A DNA stretch of 64,000 bases from Kitasatospora griseola (lineage in GTDB: Bacteria > Actinomycetota > Actinomycetes > Streptomycetales > Streptomycetaceae): positions 153,626-217,625 of the forward strand of contig NZ_BMRI01000008.1 of assembly GCF_014648555.1 (NCBI RefSeq). The letters run 5' to 3'. The notes under the pieces were generated by a model, which did no database searches, was not told the DNA's origin, and worked only from the letters and a program-made list of their open reading frames with translations. Both the position numbers and the translations under genes were made by a program. This document shows positions 26,482 through 34,715 of the stretch, one piece after another (position 1 is the first letter of the stretch; each line of letters opens with the position of its first letter).

Positions 26482-27005
26482 CGCTTGGCCACCTCTGCGG
26501 CAAGGGCGTCGAGTCGGGCGGCGGTCAGGTCGATCCAGCGCAGGTCGGACTCCAGGTGGAACAGGCCGTGGTCGGCGAGGAGCGCGTCGACCAGGCCGCC
26601 GGAGCGCTTGATCTCGGTGAGTTCGCGCATCCGCTTCAGGTGGGCGGCGCGCTGGGTGTCGAGGTACAGCTCGGCGTCGCGGCCGAGCATCAGGGCGAGC
26701 ACGACCTTGCTGAACAGCACGGTCTGCAGGTGGGGTTCGGCGGCGACGGGTTCGCGCAGCCAGTCCTCGAACTCGGTGGCGCCGGTCTCGGTGATCACGT
26801 AGCGCTTGCGGTCGGGCCCGTCGCCGGCCTCGGGCTCGCCGACGACGACCTTCCCGTCCCGGGCGAGCCGCCCGAGGGTCGCGTACACCTGGCCGAAGGG
26901 CAGCGGCTTTCCGCGCCCGAAGAACGCGTCGTAGTCCCGTTTGAGGTCGTAGCCGTGGCTGGGCTCGCGTTCGAGGAGCCCGAGCAGGGTGAGTGGAACG
27001 CTCAT
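26478..27005 (-). CDS. PadR-family transcriptional regulator
   Basis: The 175-residue protein begins SVPLTLLGLLEREPSHGYDLKRDYD, seen here as LTLLGLLEREPSHGYDLK, with the winged-helix motifs FGQVYATLGRLARDGKV and DRKRYVITETG. A long helical C-terminal part (virulence-activator-like) mediates dimerisation. PadR proteins repress nearby exporters and release DNA when they bind a drug-like ligand. The ATG at 27005 lies 9 bases from an inverted repeat. As first gene of the coupled exporter operon it should control its own transcription. Confidence 0.9.
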   Translation of the reverse strand: MSVPLTLLGLLEREPSHGYDLKRDYDAFFGRGKPLPFGQVYATLGRLARDGKVVVGEPEAGDGPDRKRYVITETGATEFEDWLREPVAAEPHLQTVLFSKVVLALMLGRDAELYLDTQRAAHLKRMRELTEIKRSGGLVDALLADHGLFHLESDLRWIDLTAARLDALAAEVAKR

Positions 27006-27013
27006 GATCGAGA

Positions 27014-27034
27014 GAGTACGCCGGGGGTGTACTC
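27014..27034. promoter_or_regulatory. inverted repeat upstream of padR, candidate operator
   Basis: GAGTAC (27014-27019) and GTACTC (27029-27034) are perfect 6-base arms with a 9-base spacer. An AT-rich segment behind them (TATACACTCAGAGAATACT, 27041-27059) probably holds the minus-strand promoter. Autoregulation by the PadR protein is expected. Confidence 0.5.
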
Positions 27035-27146
27035 CACGTCTATACACTCAGAGAATACTGGCGCAGAGTTCTACGCATTCCGGCTTTGACCTGGGGTTTC
27101 ACGGTCGAGAGGCGACGCAGTGGACTTCACCGAGGCAGCGTCGGAC

Positions 27147-27187
27147 GGAGCGTCAGCCGCCACGACATTCAGGCGGACTGACGCTCC
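27147..27187 (-). terminator. terminator downstream of exonuclease III gene
   Basis: GGAGCGTCAG (27147-27156) and CTGACGCTCC (27178-27187) are perfect 10-base arms. They extend inward by CCGCC/GGCGG with one bulged base, leaving a loop of about 10. It lies 56 bases beyond the stop of the minus-strand exonuclease gene. Confidence 0.7.
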
Positions 27188-27242
27188 ACCGGACACCTTC
27201 GACCACCCGCGCCGACCGGGCAGCCGGCCTCCTGACGGCCGG

Positions 27243-28046
27243 TCAGAGGTCCAGGTCGACCACCACGGGCGCGTGGTCCGACGTCCCCTTGCCCTTGCGG
27301 GCCTCTCGGTCGACGTAGCTGTCCGACACCGCGTCCGCGAACGGCTTGTTGGCGTAGGTGAGGTCGATCCGCATGCCGCGGTTCTTCGGGAAGGCCAGCT
27401 GGCGGTAGTCCCAGTAGGTGTAGGGGTGGTCGTACTTGAGCGGGCGGGGCACCACGTCCTGCAGGCCGATCTCCTGGAGGGCCGTCAGTGCGGCGCGCTC
27501 GGGGGCGGTGACGTGGGTGAGGCCCTCGAAGGCGGCGATGTCGTAGACGTCCTCGTCCGCGGGGGCGATGTTGTAGTCGCCGAGGACGGCGAACGGGCGG
27601 TCGCCGGCGGTGTCCTCGCGGACGGCGTCGCGCAGCGCGGCCAGCCACTCCAGCTTGTAGCGGTAGTGGGCGTGGTCGACCTCGCGGCCGTTGGGCACGT
27701 ACACCGACCAGACCCGGACGGGGCCGCAGGTCGCGGCGACCGCGCGCGGCTCGATCACGGGGAGCATCGCGTCCTCGGCGAGGTACCCGGGCTGGCCGGG
27801 CAGGTCGCGGACCACGTCGTCCAGGCCGATCCGGGACAGCACGGCGACGCCGTTCCACCGGCCGGTCCCGTGCGCGGCGCTCTGGTAGCCGAGCTCGCCG
27901 ATCGCCTCGGCGGGGAACGCCTCGGTGGTGCACTTGAGTTCCTGCAGGCAGAGCACGTCCGGCTTGGCGGACTCCAGCCACTCCAGCAGCTTGGGCAGCC
28001 GGGCGGTCACGGAGTTGATGTTCCAGGTGGCGATGCGGACGGTCAC
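27243..28046 (-). CDS. xth: exodeoxyribonuclease III
   Basis: The 267-residue enzyme shows the ExoIII/AP-endonuclease landmarks in order: ATWNINSVTARL, LCLQELKC (metal-binding Glu), VYVPNGREVD, LGDYNIAP (Asp/Asn), TYWDYR and the terminal SDHAPVV (catalytic Asp-His). It cuts abasic sites and degrades DNA 3' ends in base-excision repair. GTG 28046 is chosen because GAGGGAAGG precedes it and the protein then begins TVRIATWN as in relatives. The length is normal. It is flanked by a downstream hairpin and is apparently transcribed alone. Confidence 0.95.
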   Translation of the reverse strand: MTVRIATWNINSVTARLPKLLEWLESAKPDVLCLQELKCTTEAFPAEAIGELGYQSAAHGTGRWNGVAVLSRIGLDDVVRDLPGQPGYLAEDAMLPVIEPRAVAATCGPVRVWSVYVPNGREVDHAHYRYKLEWLAALRDAVREDTAGDRPFAVLGDYNIAPADEDVYDIAAFEGLTHVTAPERAALTALQEIGLQDVVPRPLKYDHPYTYWDYRQLAFPKNRGMRIDLTYANKPFADAVSDSYVDREARKGKGTSDHAPVVVDLDL

Positions 28047-28151
28047 GGCGGCCTTCCCTCGGCGGTACGGACGGACGGGGCGCGCGGCACCGGGCCGGGC
28101 ACCCCGTCCGAACATACCGCCCGGCGCCGACAGCGCCCGGCAGGCGACGGC

Positions 28152-29945
28152 TCAGCGGGACGGATGCACCACGCCGGCCGCTCCCCCGCCGCGGCGGACG
28201 GGTTCGGCGGCGGCCAGCCAGCGGCCGTCGGGGAGTCGCTCGATGCCGGTGGCGGCGCCGATCTCCGGGGTGCTGGCGAACACGTGGCCCATGGCCTGGA
28301 GCTTCGCCGCCTCGGGCGAGGCGAGGAAGGCCGGTTCGGCCTGGGTGGCGACGGTGTTGCGCTGGCTGGCGCGGGGCGCGGCGATGGCCTGTTCCAGCGT
28401 CAGGCCGCGGTCGATCCGCCCGGTCAGCACCTGCAGCACGGTGGTGATGATGGAGGCGCCGCCGGGCGAGCCGGCCGCCAGGTACGGCTTGCCGTCCTTC
28501 AGCACGATGGTCGGGGAGAGCGAGGAGCGCGGGCGCTTGGCCGGGCCGGGCAGGTTGGGGTCGGGGACGCCCGGGGTGAGCGGCGCGAAGTTGAAGTCGG
28601 TCAGCTCGTTGTTGAGCAGGAAGCCCCGGCCGGGCACGGCGATGCCGCTGCCGCCGGTCTGCTCGATCGTCAGCGTGTAGGCGACCACGTTGCCCCACCG
28701 GTCGGCGACCGTCAGGTGGGTGGTGCTCAGACCCTCGTACGGTTCGGCGACCGGCTGTCCGCTGCCGGCGCAGGCCGCCGGGTGGTAGGGGTCGCCGGGG
28801 GCGAGCGGGCTGGTCAGCGCGTGCTTCGGGTCGATCAGGCAGGCCCGTGCCGCGCCGTAGGCCGGGTCGAGGAGCTGACGGGTCGGCACCTGGACGGCAC
28901 GCGGGTCGCCGACCCAGCGGTTGCGGTCGGCGAAGGAGATCCGGCTGGCCTCCAGGAAGCGGTGGTCGTACTGGACGGGGTCGGCGAGGTCGGCGCGGCT
29001 GCTGGTGCCGAGGATGTTCAGCGCCTCGCCGACGGTCGTCCCGCCGGAGGAGGACGGGGCGATGCCGTACACGTCCAGGCCGCGGTAGGTGACGTGCGTC
29101 GGGTCCTGCTGCCGGACCCGGTAGGCCGCCAGGTCCGCGGCGTCGACCTTCCCGGGGCGGGCGTTGCGCCCGGACGCCGGGTCGACGGGCGGGTGCTGGA
29201 GGGCCCGGACGATGTCGGCGCCGATCGGGCCGCGGTACAGCGCGGCGGTGTCGGTCCGGCCCAACTCCCGGTAGGTGGCAGCGAGATCGGGGTTGCGCAG
29301 GGTGGAGCCGACGACCGGCAGCTTGCCGTTCGGCAGGAACAGCGCCCGGCTGGCCGGGAAGTCCTGGAACCGGGCCTGGTTGAGGGCGGTCTGGTCCTGG
29401 AAGGTCTGGTCGACGGTGAACCCGCGGTCGGCGATCCGCTCGGCCGGTTTCAGCACCTCGGCCAGATCACGGCTGCCCCAGCGGCGCAGCGCCTGCTCCC
29501 AGGTGGCGGCCGTGCCGGGCACGCCGACGGACAGGCCGCTGGTGACGGCGTCGTTGAACGCCAGCGGCTGCCCGTTCTCCAGGAACAGCGAGCTGTCGGC
29601 CGTCCGGGAGGCCGTCTCCCGCCCGTCGAGGGTGGTGACCTTCCCGGTCCGGGCGTCGTAGTACACGAAGTACCCGCCGCCGCCGATACCCGCCGAGTAC
29701 GGTTCGGTCACCCCGAGCGCGGCCGCGGTGGCGACCGCGGCGTCCACGGCGTTGCCGCCGCGCCGCAGCACCTCCAACCCGGCGGCGGTGGCGTCGGCGT
29801 CCACACTGCTCACCGCTCCGCCCCAGCCCACCGCCTCGGGCTGTTTCCCGGCGACGACAGCCTGATCGGCCTGCGCGGGAGCGGCAGTGCACAGCAGTCC
29901 GGTGACAAGTGCGAATGCGGGGACGAGACGGACGAGGGGTCTCAT
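28152..29945 (-). CDS. ggt: gamma-glutamyltransferase (secreted)
   Basis: The 597-residue protein has a signal peptide (LVRLVPAFALVTGLLCTAAPAQA, cleaved before D) and the Ntn-hydrolase core. GGNAVDAAVA and GIGGGGYFVYYD lie near the start and DGRETASRTA follows. The autoprocessing/catalytic threonine is in GLSTTHLTVAD (about residue 400), and SLSPTIVLKDGKPYLAAGSPGG forms the oxyanion region. Exported GGT breaks down glutathione and gamma-glutamyl compounds. ATG 29945 gives the signal peptide at the N terminus; a 22-codon upstream extension is rejected. It is a lone gene. Confidence 0.95.
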   Translation of the reverse strand: MRPLVRLVPAFALVTGLLCTAAPAQADQAVVAGKQPEAVGWGGAVSSVDADATAAGLEVLRRGGNAVDAAVATAAALGVTEPYSAGIGGGGYFVYYDARTGKVTTLDGRETASRTADSSLFLENGQPLAFNDAVTSGLSVGVPGTAATWEQALRRWGSRDLAEVLKPAERIADRGFTVDQTFQDQTALNQARFQDFPASRALFLPNGKLPVVGSTLRNPDLAATYRELGRTDTAALYRGPIGADIVRALQHPPVDPASGRNARPGKVDAADLAAYRVRQQDPTHVTYRGLDVYGIAPSSSGGTTVGEALNILGTSSRADLADPVQYDHRFLEASRISFADRNRWVGDPRAVQVPTRQLLDPAYGAARACLIDPKHALTSPLAPGDPYHPAACAGSGQPVAEPYEGLSTTHLTVADRWGNVVAYTLTIEQTGGSGIAVPGRGFLLNNELTDFNFAPLTPGVPDPNLPGPAKRPRSSLSPTIVLKDGKPYLAAGSPGGASIITTVLQVLTGRIDRGLTLEQAIAAPRASQRNTVATQAEPAFLASPEAAKLQAMGHVFASTPEIGAATGIERLPDGRWLAAAEPVRRGGGAAGVVHPSR

Positions 29946-30123
29946 ACGGCCTCCCTGGGACGGCATCGGTCTCCCGTTCTCCCACACCCGCCACGCACTC
30001 GACAACGGCACGTTCGGCCAACTGCCGCACGCCGAAACGATCCTGTCGCAACATCAGACCGCACCGACACGAACCGCCTTCACCGCCGGGGCCCTCCGCG
30101 TCAGCGTGCCGTCACGCCGGCGG

Positions 30124-30199
30124 AGCACGGCCCGACACCAGCAGGCCCGACCCGGCAACTCACGGAGAAACCCGACCCCGGCAAGCCCCGCGTCAGCGG
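30124..30199. repeat. 76-base direct repeat, copy 1
   Basis: It matches copy 2 at 30298-30373 in 68 of 76 positions without gaps. Five of the eight differences are A/G changes. It ends in the CGCGTCAGCGG core. Confidence 0.75.
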
Positions 30200-30297
30200 A
30201 TCACCCCACCAGCACGACAGGCACCGCACCTACCCCCGGGAACAGGCCCCGCGTCAGCAGGAGGTCGCGCCGGCAGACCGCAGACCCGTGCCGGCGA

Positions 30298-30373
30298 AGC
30301 ACGGCCCGGCACCGGCAGGCCCGACCCGGCGACCCACGGAGAAACCCGCCCCCGACAGACCCCGCGTCAGCGG
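30298..30373. repeat. 76-base direct repeat, copy 2 (overlaps kinase stop codon)
   Basis: It lies 174 bases from copy 1 (start to start). Its last seven bases contain the stop codon (30367-30369) of the minus-strand kinase gene, so the repeat unit defines the end of the protein. Confidence 0.75.
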
Positions 30374-31503
30374 CTCGTGCCGCCGCCCAGCAGACCCCGC
30401 GTCAGCGGCTCGCGTTCCACTCGCCGGCGCTTGACCGTGCGGAACCGGCGGGCGACCTGGCGGGCGAGGTCCGCCGCGCCGACCAGGCCGGCCTCGTTGC
30501 CGAGGGCGGCGTGGACGATCTCGGCCTCGGGGCGGAAGCCGCGGCCGGTGAGGGTGCGGCGGAAGGCGTCCTGGGCGGGGGCGAGCAGGAGGTCGCCGGC
30601 CTCGCTGACGCCGCCGCCGACGACGAACCGGCCGGGGTCGAGCGCGGCGGCCAGGTTGGCGATGCCGACGCCGAGCCAGCGGCCGACCTCGTAGAGCAGC
30701 TCGGTGGCGACGGCGTCGCCGTCGCGGGCGGCTTCGGTGACCAGCGGGCCGGTGATGCCGAGCGGGCTGCCGCCGGCCCGGGCGAGCAGCGGCTGGACCA
30801 CCGGGGACTCCTCGGCGGCGAGTTCGCGGGCCTCGCGGACCAGCGCGTTGCCGGAGGAGTACTGCTCCCAGCAGCCGCGGTTGCCGCACGGGCAGCGGTG
30901 GCCGCCGGGGACCACCTGCATGTGGCCGAACTCGCCGGCCAGGCCGTGCTTGCCGCGGTCCACGTAGCCGTCGCGGACGACCGCGCCGCCGATGCCGGTG
31001 CCGAGGGTAATCATCACCATGTGGTCCTCGCCGCGGCCGGCGCCGAACCGCCATTCGGCCCAGGCGGCGGCGTTGGCGTCGTTCTCGACCACCACGGGGA
31101 AGCGCAGCCGGGAGCTGAGCGCCTCCTGGAGGGGTTCGTTCCGCCAGTTCAGGTGGGGGGCGAACAGCACGGTGGAGCGTTCGGAGTCGACCCAGCCGGC
31201 CGCGCCGACGCCGACGGCGTGGACGTCGTGCTTGTCGGCGAGCTGGAGGACGAGGTCGACGATGACGTCCTCGACCACCTTGGGGCTCTTGCTCTTGTCG
31301 GGGGTCTCGGTGCGCAGCCGGTCCAGCACCCGGCCTTCGCCGTCGACCACGCCGGCGACCACCTTGGTGCCGCCGATGTCGACGCCGATGGTGGGCAGTC
31401 GCAGCACTCCGGCGGGCAGGGTGCGGCGGCGGCGTTCGGCGCGCGGGCCGAGGCCCAGCAGGCTGGGCAGGGCGGGGCGGGCGGGGCCGTTGGCACTGGT
31501 CAC
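30367..31503 (-). CDS. ROK-family sugar kinase (glucokinase-like)
   Basis: The 378-residue protein has the ROK phosphate loop IGVDIGGTKVVAGVVD, the catalytic region VVVENDANAAAWAEW, GTGIGGAVV and GEFGHMQV, and the zinc site CPCGNRGCWEQ. Overall it matches actinobacterial glucokinase, which uses ATP to phosphorylate glucose and mediates carbon repression in streptomycetes. About 38 extra N-terminal residues (SLLGLGPRAERRRRTLPAG) precede the core. The last 15 codons (REPLTRGLLGGGTSR) come from intergenic-type repeat units. Other ROK substrates such as GlcNAc cannot be excluded; the neighbouring polysaccharide genes make that worth noting. Confidence 0.85.
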   Translation of the reverse strand: MTSANGPARPALPSLLGLGPRAERRRRTLPAGVLRLPTIGVDIGGTKVVAGVVDGEGRVLDRLRTETPDKSKSPKVVEDVIVDLVLQLADKHDVHAVGVGAAGWVDSERSTVLFAPHLNWRNEPLQEALSSRLRFPVVVENDANAAAWAEWRFGAGRGEDHMVMITLGTGIGGAVVRDGYVDRGKHGLAGEFGHMQVVPGGHRCPCGNRGCWEQYSSGNALVREARELAAEESPVVQPLLARAGGSPLGITGPLVTEAARDGDAVATELLYEVGRWLGVGIANLAAALDPGRFVVGGGVSEAGDLLLAPAQDAFRRTLTGRGFRPEAEIVHAALGNEAGLVGAADLARQVARRFRTVKRRRVEREPLTRGLLGGGTSR

Positions 31504-31598
31504 GGAATGAATGCTCCTGGTTTCGGTAAAAGCTTCGGGCTGGTGCGAGAGGGGTTCGAACGAGCTGGCAGACTAGGCCGCGAACGCACAGCGGATTC

Positions 31599-31612
31599 TC
31601 ACGAAAACGTGA
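31599..31612. promoter_or_regulatory. palindrome between the kinase and esterase genes
   Basis: TCACG-AAAA-CGTGA is a perfect 14-base palindrome in a relatively AT-rich 200-base gap between two divergent genes, 96 bases upstream of the kinase start. It is a likely operator; the regulator is unknown. Confidence 0.4.
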
Positions 31613-31739
31613 TGTTCCTCTCAGGTTTCTGCGGGTGTCGCCAGCAACTGATCGTGTGTTTGACGCAGTCTGACAAGTGTGATGTGCGAACCGGGGGACC
31701 CTGCCCCGGACGGCCGGACGACCCGATTCGAGAGACCCG

Positions 31740-32870
31740 ATGCAGCTGACAGGCACCCCTTTCCTTATTCTGACGATCATCCTGGTGCCGATCTCCATCG
31801 CGGCGGCGCTGCTGCTGTGGGGCCGGGTCCGCGGGCCCCAGCCGGTGCAGGTGCTGTCCCGGATCGTGATGCTGCTGGTCTGTCAGATCACCGCGGTGAT
31901 GATGGTCTTCGTCATGGTGAACAACGCCAACCTGATCTACGGCAGCTGGGACGACCTGCTGGGCACCGGCAACCACGTCCGCGCGGTGCCGAACGTGCAG
32001 GCCGAGGCCGGCGGCAGCGCCGCCCCGGGCAACGACTCCAAGCCGCAGCGCACCAAGGTGATCCAGCAGTTCAAGCCGGTCGGTGACCCGAAGGTGCCGA
32101 ACGACGTGCAGACCACCGACCTGAAGGGCGCGGTCTCCGGCGTCGACGGCGAGGTGCTGGTCTGGCTGCCGCCGCAGTACAACGACCCGGCGTACAAGGA
32201 CAAGACCTTCCCGGTGGTCGAGCTGCTGCCGGGCTGGCCGGGCTCCTCGAAGACCTGGTACGGCACGCTGCGGGTCTCCGAGCAGCTGAAGCCGATGATG
32301 CAGAGCGGGCAGGTCGCCCCGTTCATCCTGGTCTCGCCGCGCACCAACCTGCTGGGCGACTCCACCGACACCGGCTGCGCGGACGTGCCCGGCAAGGTCA
32401 ACGCCGACACCTGGCTGTCCCGGGACGTGCCGCAGATGGTGCTGGACAACTTCCGGGTCGACACCTCGGCCGAGCGCTGGGCGGTGGCCGGCTACTCCGC
32501 GGGCGGGCACTGCGCGGCCAAGCTGGCGCTGGAGCACCCGGACCGCTACCGGGCCGGCATCAGCCTCTCCGGCTACAACGACCCGGGTGCGGAGGGCCAG
32601 TCGCTGACCGCGAAGGACCCGCACCTGAAGGAGATCTCCAACCCGCTGTACATCCTGAAGAACGCCAAGACCCCGCCGAAGGTCGCGCTGTACGTCACCG
32701 GCAACAAGGGCGACGGCCTGGAGGGCGGCGAGGCGCTGAAGGCCGCGGCCAAGGCCCCGACCACGGTGACCACGCAGGAGACCACCGGCCCGCACAGCAG
32801 CGACGTCTGGAAGCAGCTGGTCCCGAGCATCTTCACCTGGCTGACCACGATCATCCCCGCCCAGCACTGA
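31740..32870 (+). CDS. membrane-anchored alpha/beta-hydrolase (esterase D / antigen-85-like)
   Basis: The 376-residue protein begins with two hydrophobic spans (about residues 7-27 and 42-62), so the enzyme domain is held outside the membrane. The domain (about residues 130-370) has VVELLPGWPGSS, the nucleophile elbow GYSAGG, an acidic region and a late GPHSSDVW with the likely catalytic His. This architecture matches esterase/mycolyltransferase-like proteins that streptomycetes place at the surface. It diverges from the sugar kinase and converges with the GH16-like lipoprotein gene across a bidirectional hairpin. The substrate is unknown; deacylation of surface polymers is a possibility. Confidence 0.8.
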   Translation: MQLTGTPFLILTIILVPISIAAALLLWGRVRGPQPVQVLSRIVMLLVCQITAVMMVFVMVNNANLIYGSWDDLLGTGNHVRAVPNVQAEAGGSAAPGNDSKPQRTKVIQQFKPVGDPKVPNDVQTTDLKGAVSGVDGEVLVWLPPQYNDPAYKDKTFPVVELLPGWPGSSKTWYGTLRVSEQLKPMMQSGQVAPFILVSPRTNLLGDSTDTGCADVPGKVNADTWLSRDVPQMVLDNFRVDTSAERWAVAGYSAGGHCAAKLALEHPDRYRAGISLSGYNDPGAEGQSLTAKDPHLKEISNPLYILKNAKTPPKVALYVTGNKGDGLEGGEALKAAAKAPTTVTTQETTGPHSSDVWKQLVPSIFTWLTTIIPAQH

Positions 32871-32885
32871 CGCCCCGCACGCACG

Positions 32886-32915
32886 AGGGCCCGGCCGCAC
32901 TCGCGGCCGGGCCCT
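32886..32915. terminator. bidirectional terminator between convergent genes
   Basis: AGGGCCCGGCCGC (32886-32898) and GCGGCCGGGCCCT (32903-32915) pair perfectly over 13 bases with a 4-base loop, between the stops of the esterase and GH16-like genes. Confidence 0.8.
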
Positions 32916-32930
32916 TCGCGTGGCGCGGGG

Positions 32931-33887
32931 TCAGGACTTCGGCAGCGTGTTGACGTAGTCGGTGCCCGCGCCGTAGAAGCCGTCCACCGCCTGCTGGACG
33001 TCGGCCGGGGAGAGCGCCTGGTCGGCCTTGTAGTAGAACCAGTTGACCTTCATGTCCCAGCTGCGCTGGCCCGTGATCGAGGGCAGCAGGTCGATGAACC
33101 AGTTGCTGAAGTGGATGTCCATCTTCTCGCGCGCGACGTACTTGTCGGAGCTGGTGAACAGCTCCTTGCCGTCCATGGAGTAGACGACCTTCCCGTCCAT
33201 GGCGGTGATCACCATGGTGTGCCAGCCCTCCATCCGCTGCTTGGCCGCGCGGGTGACGCGGTCCGGCGGGTCGGCCTTGAACCAGCTGGTGGTGTCGAGC
33301 TTCGGGCCCGGCGCGCCCCAGCCGCCGTTCGGCAGGTACTCGAAGTCGAGTTCGCTGTAGTTCGCCGAGTCGTCGGCGGGCGAGATCGGGAAGTAGGTCT
33401 GCACGACGTGGTCGCCGGTGCGGCCGGTCGAGGGCTTGTCGCTGAAGTGGATCCGGGCGGCGAAGGTCCCGTGGAACAGGTTGGTGCGGGTGCTCTGCAC
33501 CTCGACCTGCTTGGTGCCCTGCTTGGTGCCGTCGGTGGACGAGCGCAGCTGCAGCGCCCGGCCGCCCTGCGCCGTCGGGTCGGCGGGGAACGAGGCGCCG
33601 GCCGCGGACCAGGTGTCCTTGATGCCGGGGCCGCCGCCGCCGTCGCGGACCTGCCAGCCGTGCGCGGCGAAGGCGGGGTCGTCGGGGCCGCTGTACTTGA
33701 AGGTGTCGAACATCGTTCCCGGCGGTCCGCTGGGCGTCGGCGAGGCACTGGCGGCGGACGTGCCCTTCGCGCCGGAGTCTCCACCGGAGGCAGGGTCGCC
33801 GGTGCACGCCGCGAGCGCGCACAGCAGGGTCGGCAGCGTGATCACGCTCCACGCACGAGGGCGCGGAAAGCGGCGGGGCTGGCGCAC
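32931..33887 (-). CDS. GH16-like (concanavalin-fold) lipoprotein
   Basis: The 318-residue protein has a basic N terminus, a hydrophobic span and a lipobox (LAACTG), so it is anchored outside the cell. A short Ser/Ala linker leads to a jelly-roll domain. The segment YSELDFEYLPNG resembles the catalytic E-x-D-x-x-E strand of family 16 glycoside hydrolases (here ELDFE, one residue shorter), followed by WHTMVITAMDGKVVYSMDG, a typical GH16-like strand pair. It probably binds or cuts a surface glycan. It is divergent from the MatAB-like operon across a regulatory palindrome. Confidence 0.7.
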   Translation of the reverse strand: MRQPRRFPRPRAWSVITLPTLLCALAACTGDPASGGDSGAKGTSAASASPTPSGPPGTMFDTFKYSGPDDPAFAAHGWQVRDGGGGPGIKDTWSAAGASFPADPTAQGGRALQLRSSTDGTKQGTKQVEVQSTRTNLFHGTFAARIHFSDKPSTGRTGDHVVQTYFPISPADDSANYSELDFEYLPNGGWGAPGPKLDTTSWFKADPPDRVTRAAKQRMEGWHTMVITAMDGKVVYSMDGKELFTSSDKYVAREKMDIHFSNWFIDLLPSITGQRSWDMKVNWFYYKADQALSPADVQQAVDGFYGAGTDYVNTLPKS

Positions 33888-34045
33888 ACAAACTCCTTGG
33901 GGCGCAGCGGTGTCAGCTGGAACACGCCTGCTGCGCGGTGATCGACGACCGGTCGGAGGCGGTCATCCTAACCGTGCTCACCTCCGGCTTCGCCGCGGGG
34001 ACGGCCCGGCCGGGGCGGATCGGGGCCGTGATCGACGATCCGTAC

Positions 34046-34061
34046 ACAGGTCTAAACCTGG
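34046..34061. promoter_or_regulatory. DasR-box-like palindrome in the divergent GH16/mat promoter
   Basis: ACAGGTCTAAACCTGG contains CAGGT-CTAA-ACCTG, a perfect palindrome in its arms. Its core GGTCTAAACC differs at one position from GGTCTAGACC, the core of the DasR responsive element. It lies in the 332-base gap between GH16-like lipoprotein (minus) and the mat-type operon (plus), about 160 bases from either start. Nothing else was recognised in that gap. Confidence 0.4.
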
Positions 34062-34219
34062 TACGCACCCGTAGGGGTCTCGATCCGATTACAACCCTGA
34101 CGCGGAACGCGTCGAAATTGGACATCGGGCCCAATTCGTCCCAGGACGGTGCACTAGCGTTCGAGTTACGCTCCCGCGGTCTTCACACCTTCCCTCCCTG
34201 CCCTGAAAGGCCTCGCTCG

Positions 34220-34660
34220 GTGCGCTCTGCCATGCCTTCCTCCGAGCGCGGATCGGAGCACCTGTTCCAGCCCGGCACACCCGGCCCGGAGGCCGAGGAG
34301 CCGCTGCCCGAACCGGTGTTCGTCGACGAGTCCGGGCTGCGCGGCAGGCTGCTGCGCGGGCTCGGCTGGCCGGTGTCGGTGGTGGGCGCGGTGCTGGCGG
34401 TCGCGATGGGCGGCAGTCTGATCGGCGTTCAGGCGGACGCCCCGGCGATGGAGATCCCGGCGCAGCCCGCGCCGACCACGGCTCCTTCGGCCGCCCCGTC
34501 CCCCTCGCCGTCCGCGTCCCCGTCCGCGTCCTCGTCCGGGACGCCGGCCCGCTCCACGTCGCCGCGGCCGGGCAATTCGGCCGGCACCTCGAAGCCCAGC
34601 ACCGGGACGCACGGGGCGACGCCTTCGGGGAATTCGGCGAAGTCGACCAAGCACCCCTGA
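34220..34660 (+). CDS. membrane-anchored Ser/Pro/Thr-rich protein, first gene of mat-like operon
   Basis: The 146-residue protein has an acidic cytoplasmic start, one membrane span (GWPVSVVGAVLAVAMGGSLIG) and an extracellular tail of about 75 residues made almost only of Pro, Ser, Ala, Thr and Gly. GTG 34220 with GAAAGG 9 bases upstream is chosen; ATG 34232 is possible. It precedes the MatB-like gene by 55 bases on the same strand. Low-complexity tails of this kind often span the cell wall, so a wall-spanning spacer or polymer guide is an inference from context. Confidence 0.6.
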   Translation: MRSAMPSSERGSEHLFQPGTPGPEAEEPLPEPVFVDESGLRGRLLRGLGWPVSVVGAVLAVAMGGSLIGVQADAPAMEIPAQPAPTTAPSAAPSPSPSASPSASSSGTPARSTSPRPGNSAGTSKPSTGTHGATPSGNSAKSTKHP

Positions 34661-34715
34661 CCCGGTCGGCCACGTACCCCTGATCCATCCGCACCACCCT
34701 TTCCAGGAGCGCCAT

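Larger units (their letters stand above)
30098..30408. repeat. degenerate repeat array sharing a GCGTCAGCGG core
   Basis: Five copies of a core close to GCGTCAGCGG start at 30098, about 30190, 30251, about 30364 and 30399. Two of them lie inside longer 76-base direct repeats. The rightmost two are inside the 3' end of the ROK kinase gene and provide its last codons and stop. Spacings are irregular (about 92, 61, 113 and 35 bases), so it is not a CRISPR. The bases between units are also partly alike. The remaining space back to 29946 holds no gene. Confidence 0.65.

Noticed and set aside
30098-30408. CRISPR array
   Set aside because: Units are imperfect with irregular spacing, the conserved core is only about 10 bases, two units lie in a coding gene, and no cas gene is near.
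27120-30434. A 1100-codon plus-strand frame over exonuclease III and gamma-glutamyltransferase
   Set aside because: It is antisense to two well-conserved enzymes and consists of Gly/Val/Arg-rich sequence.
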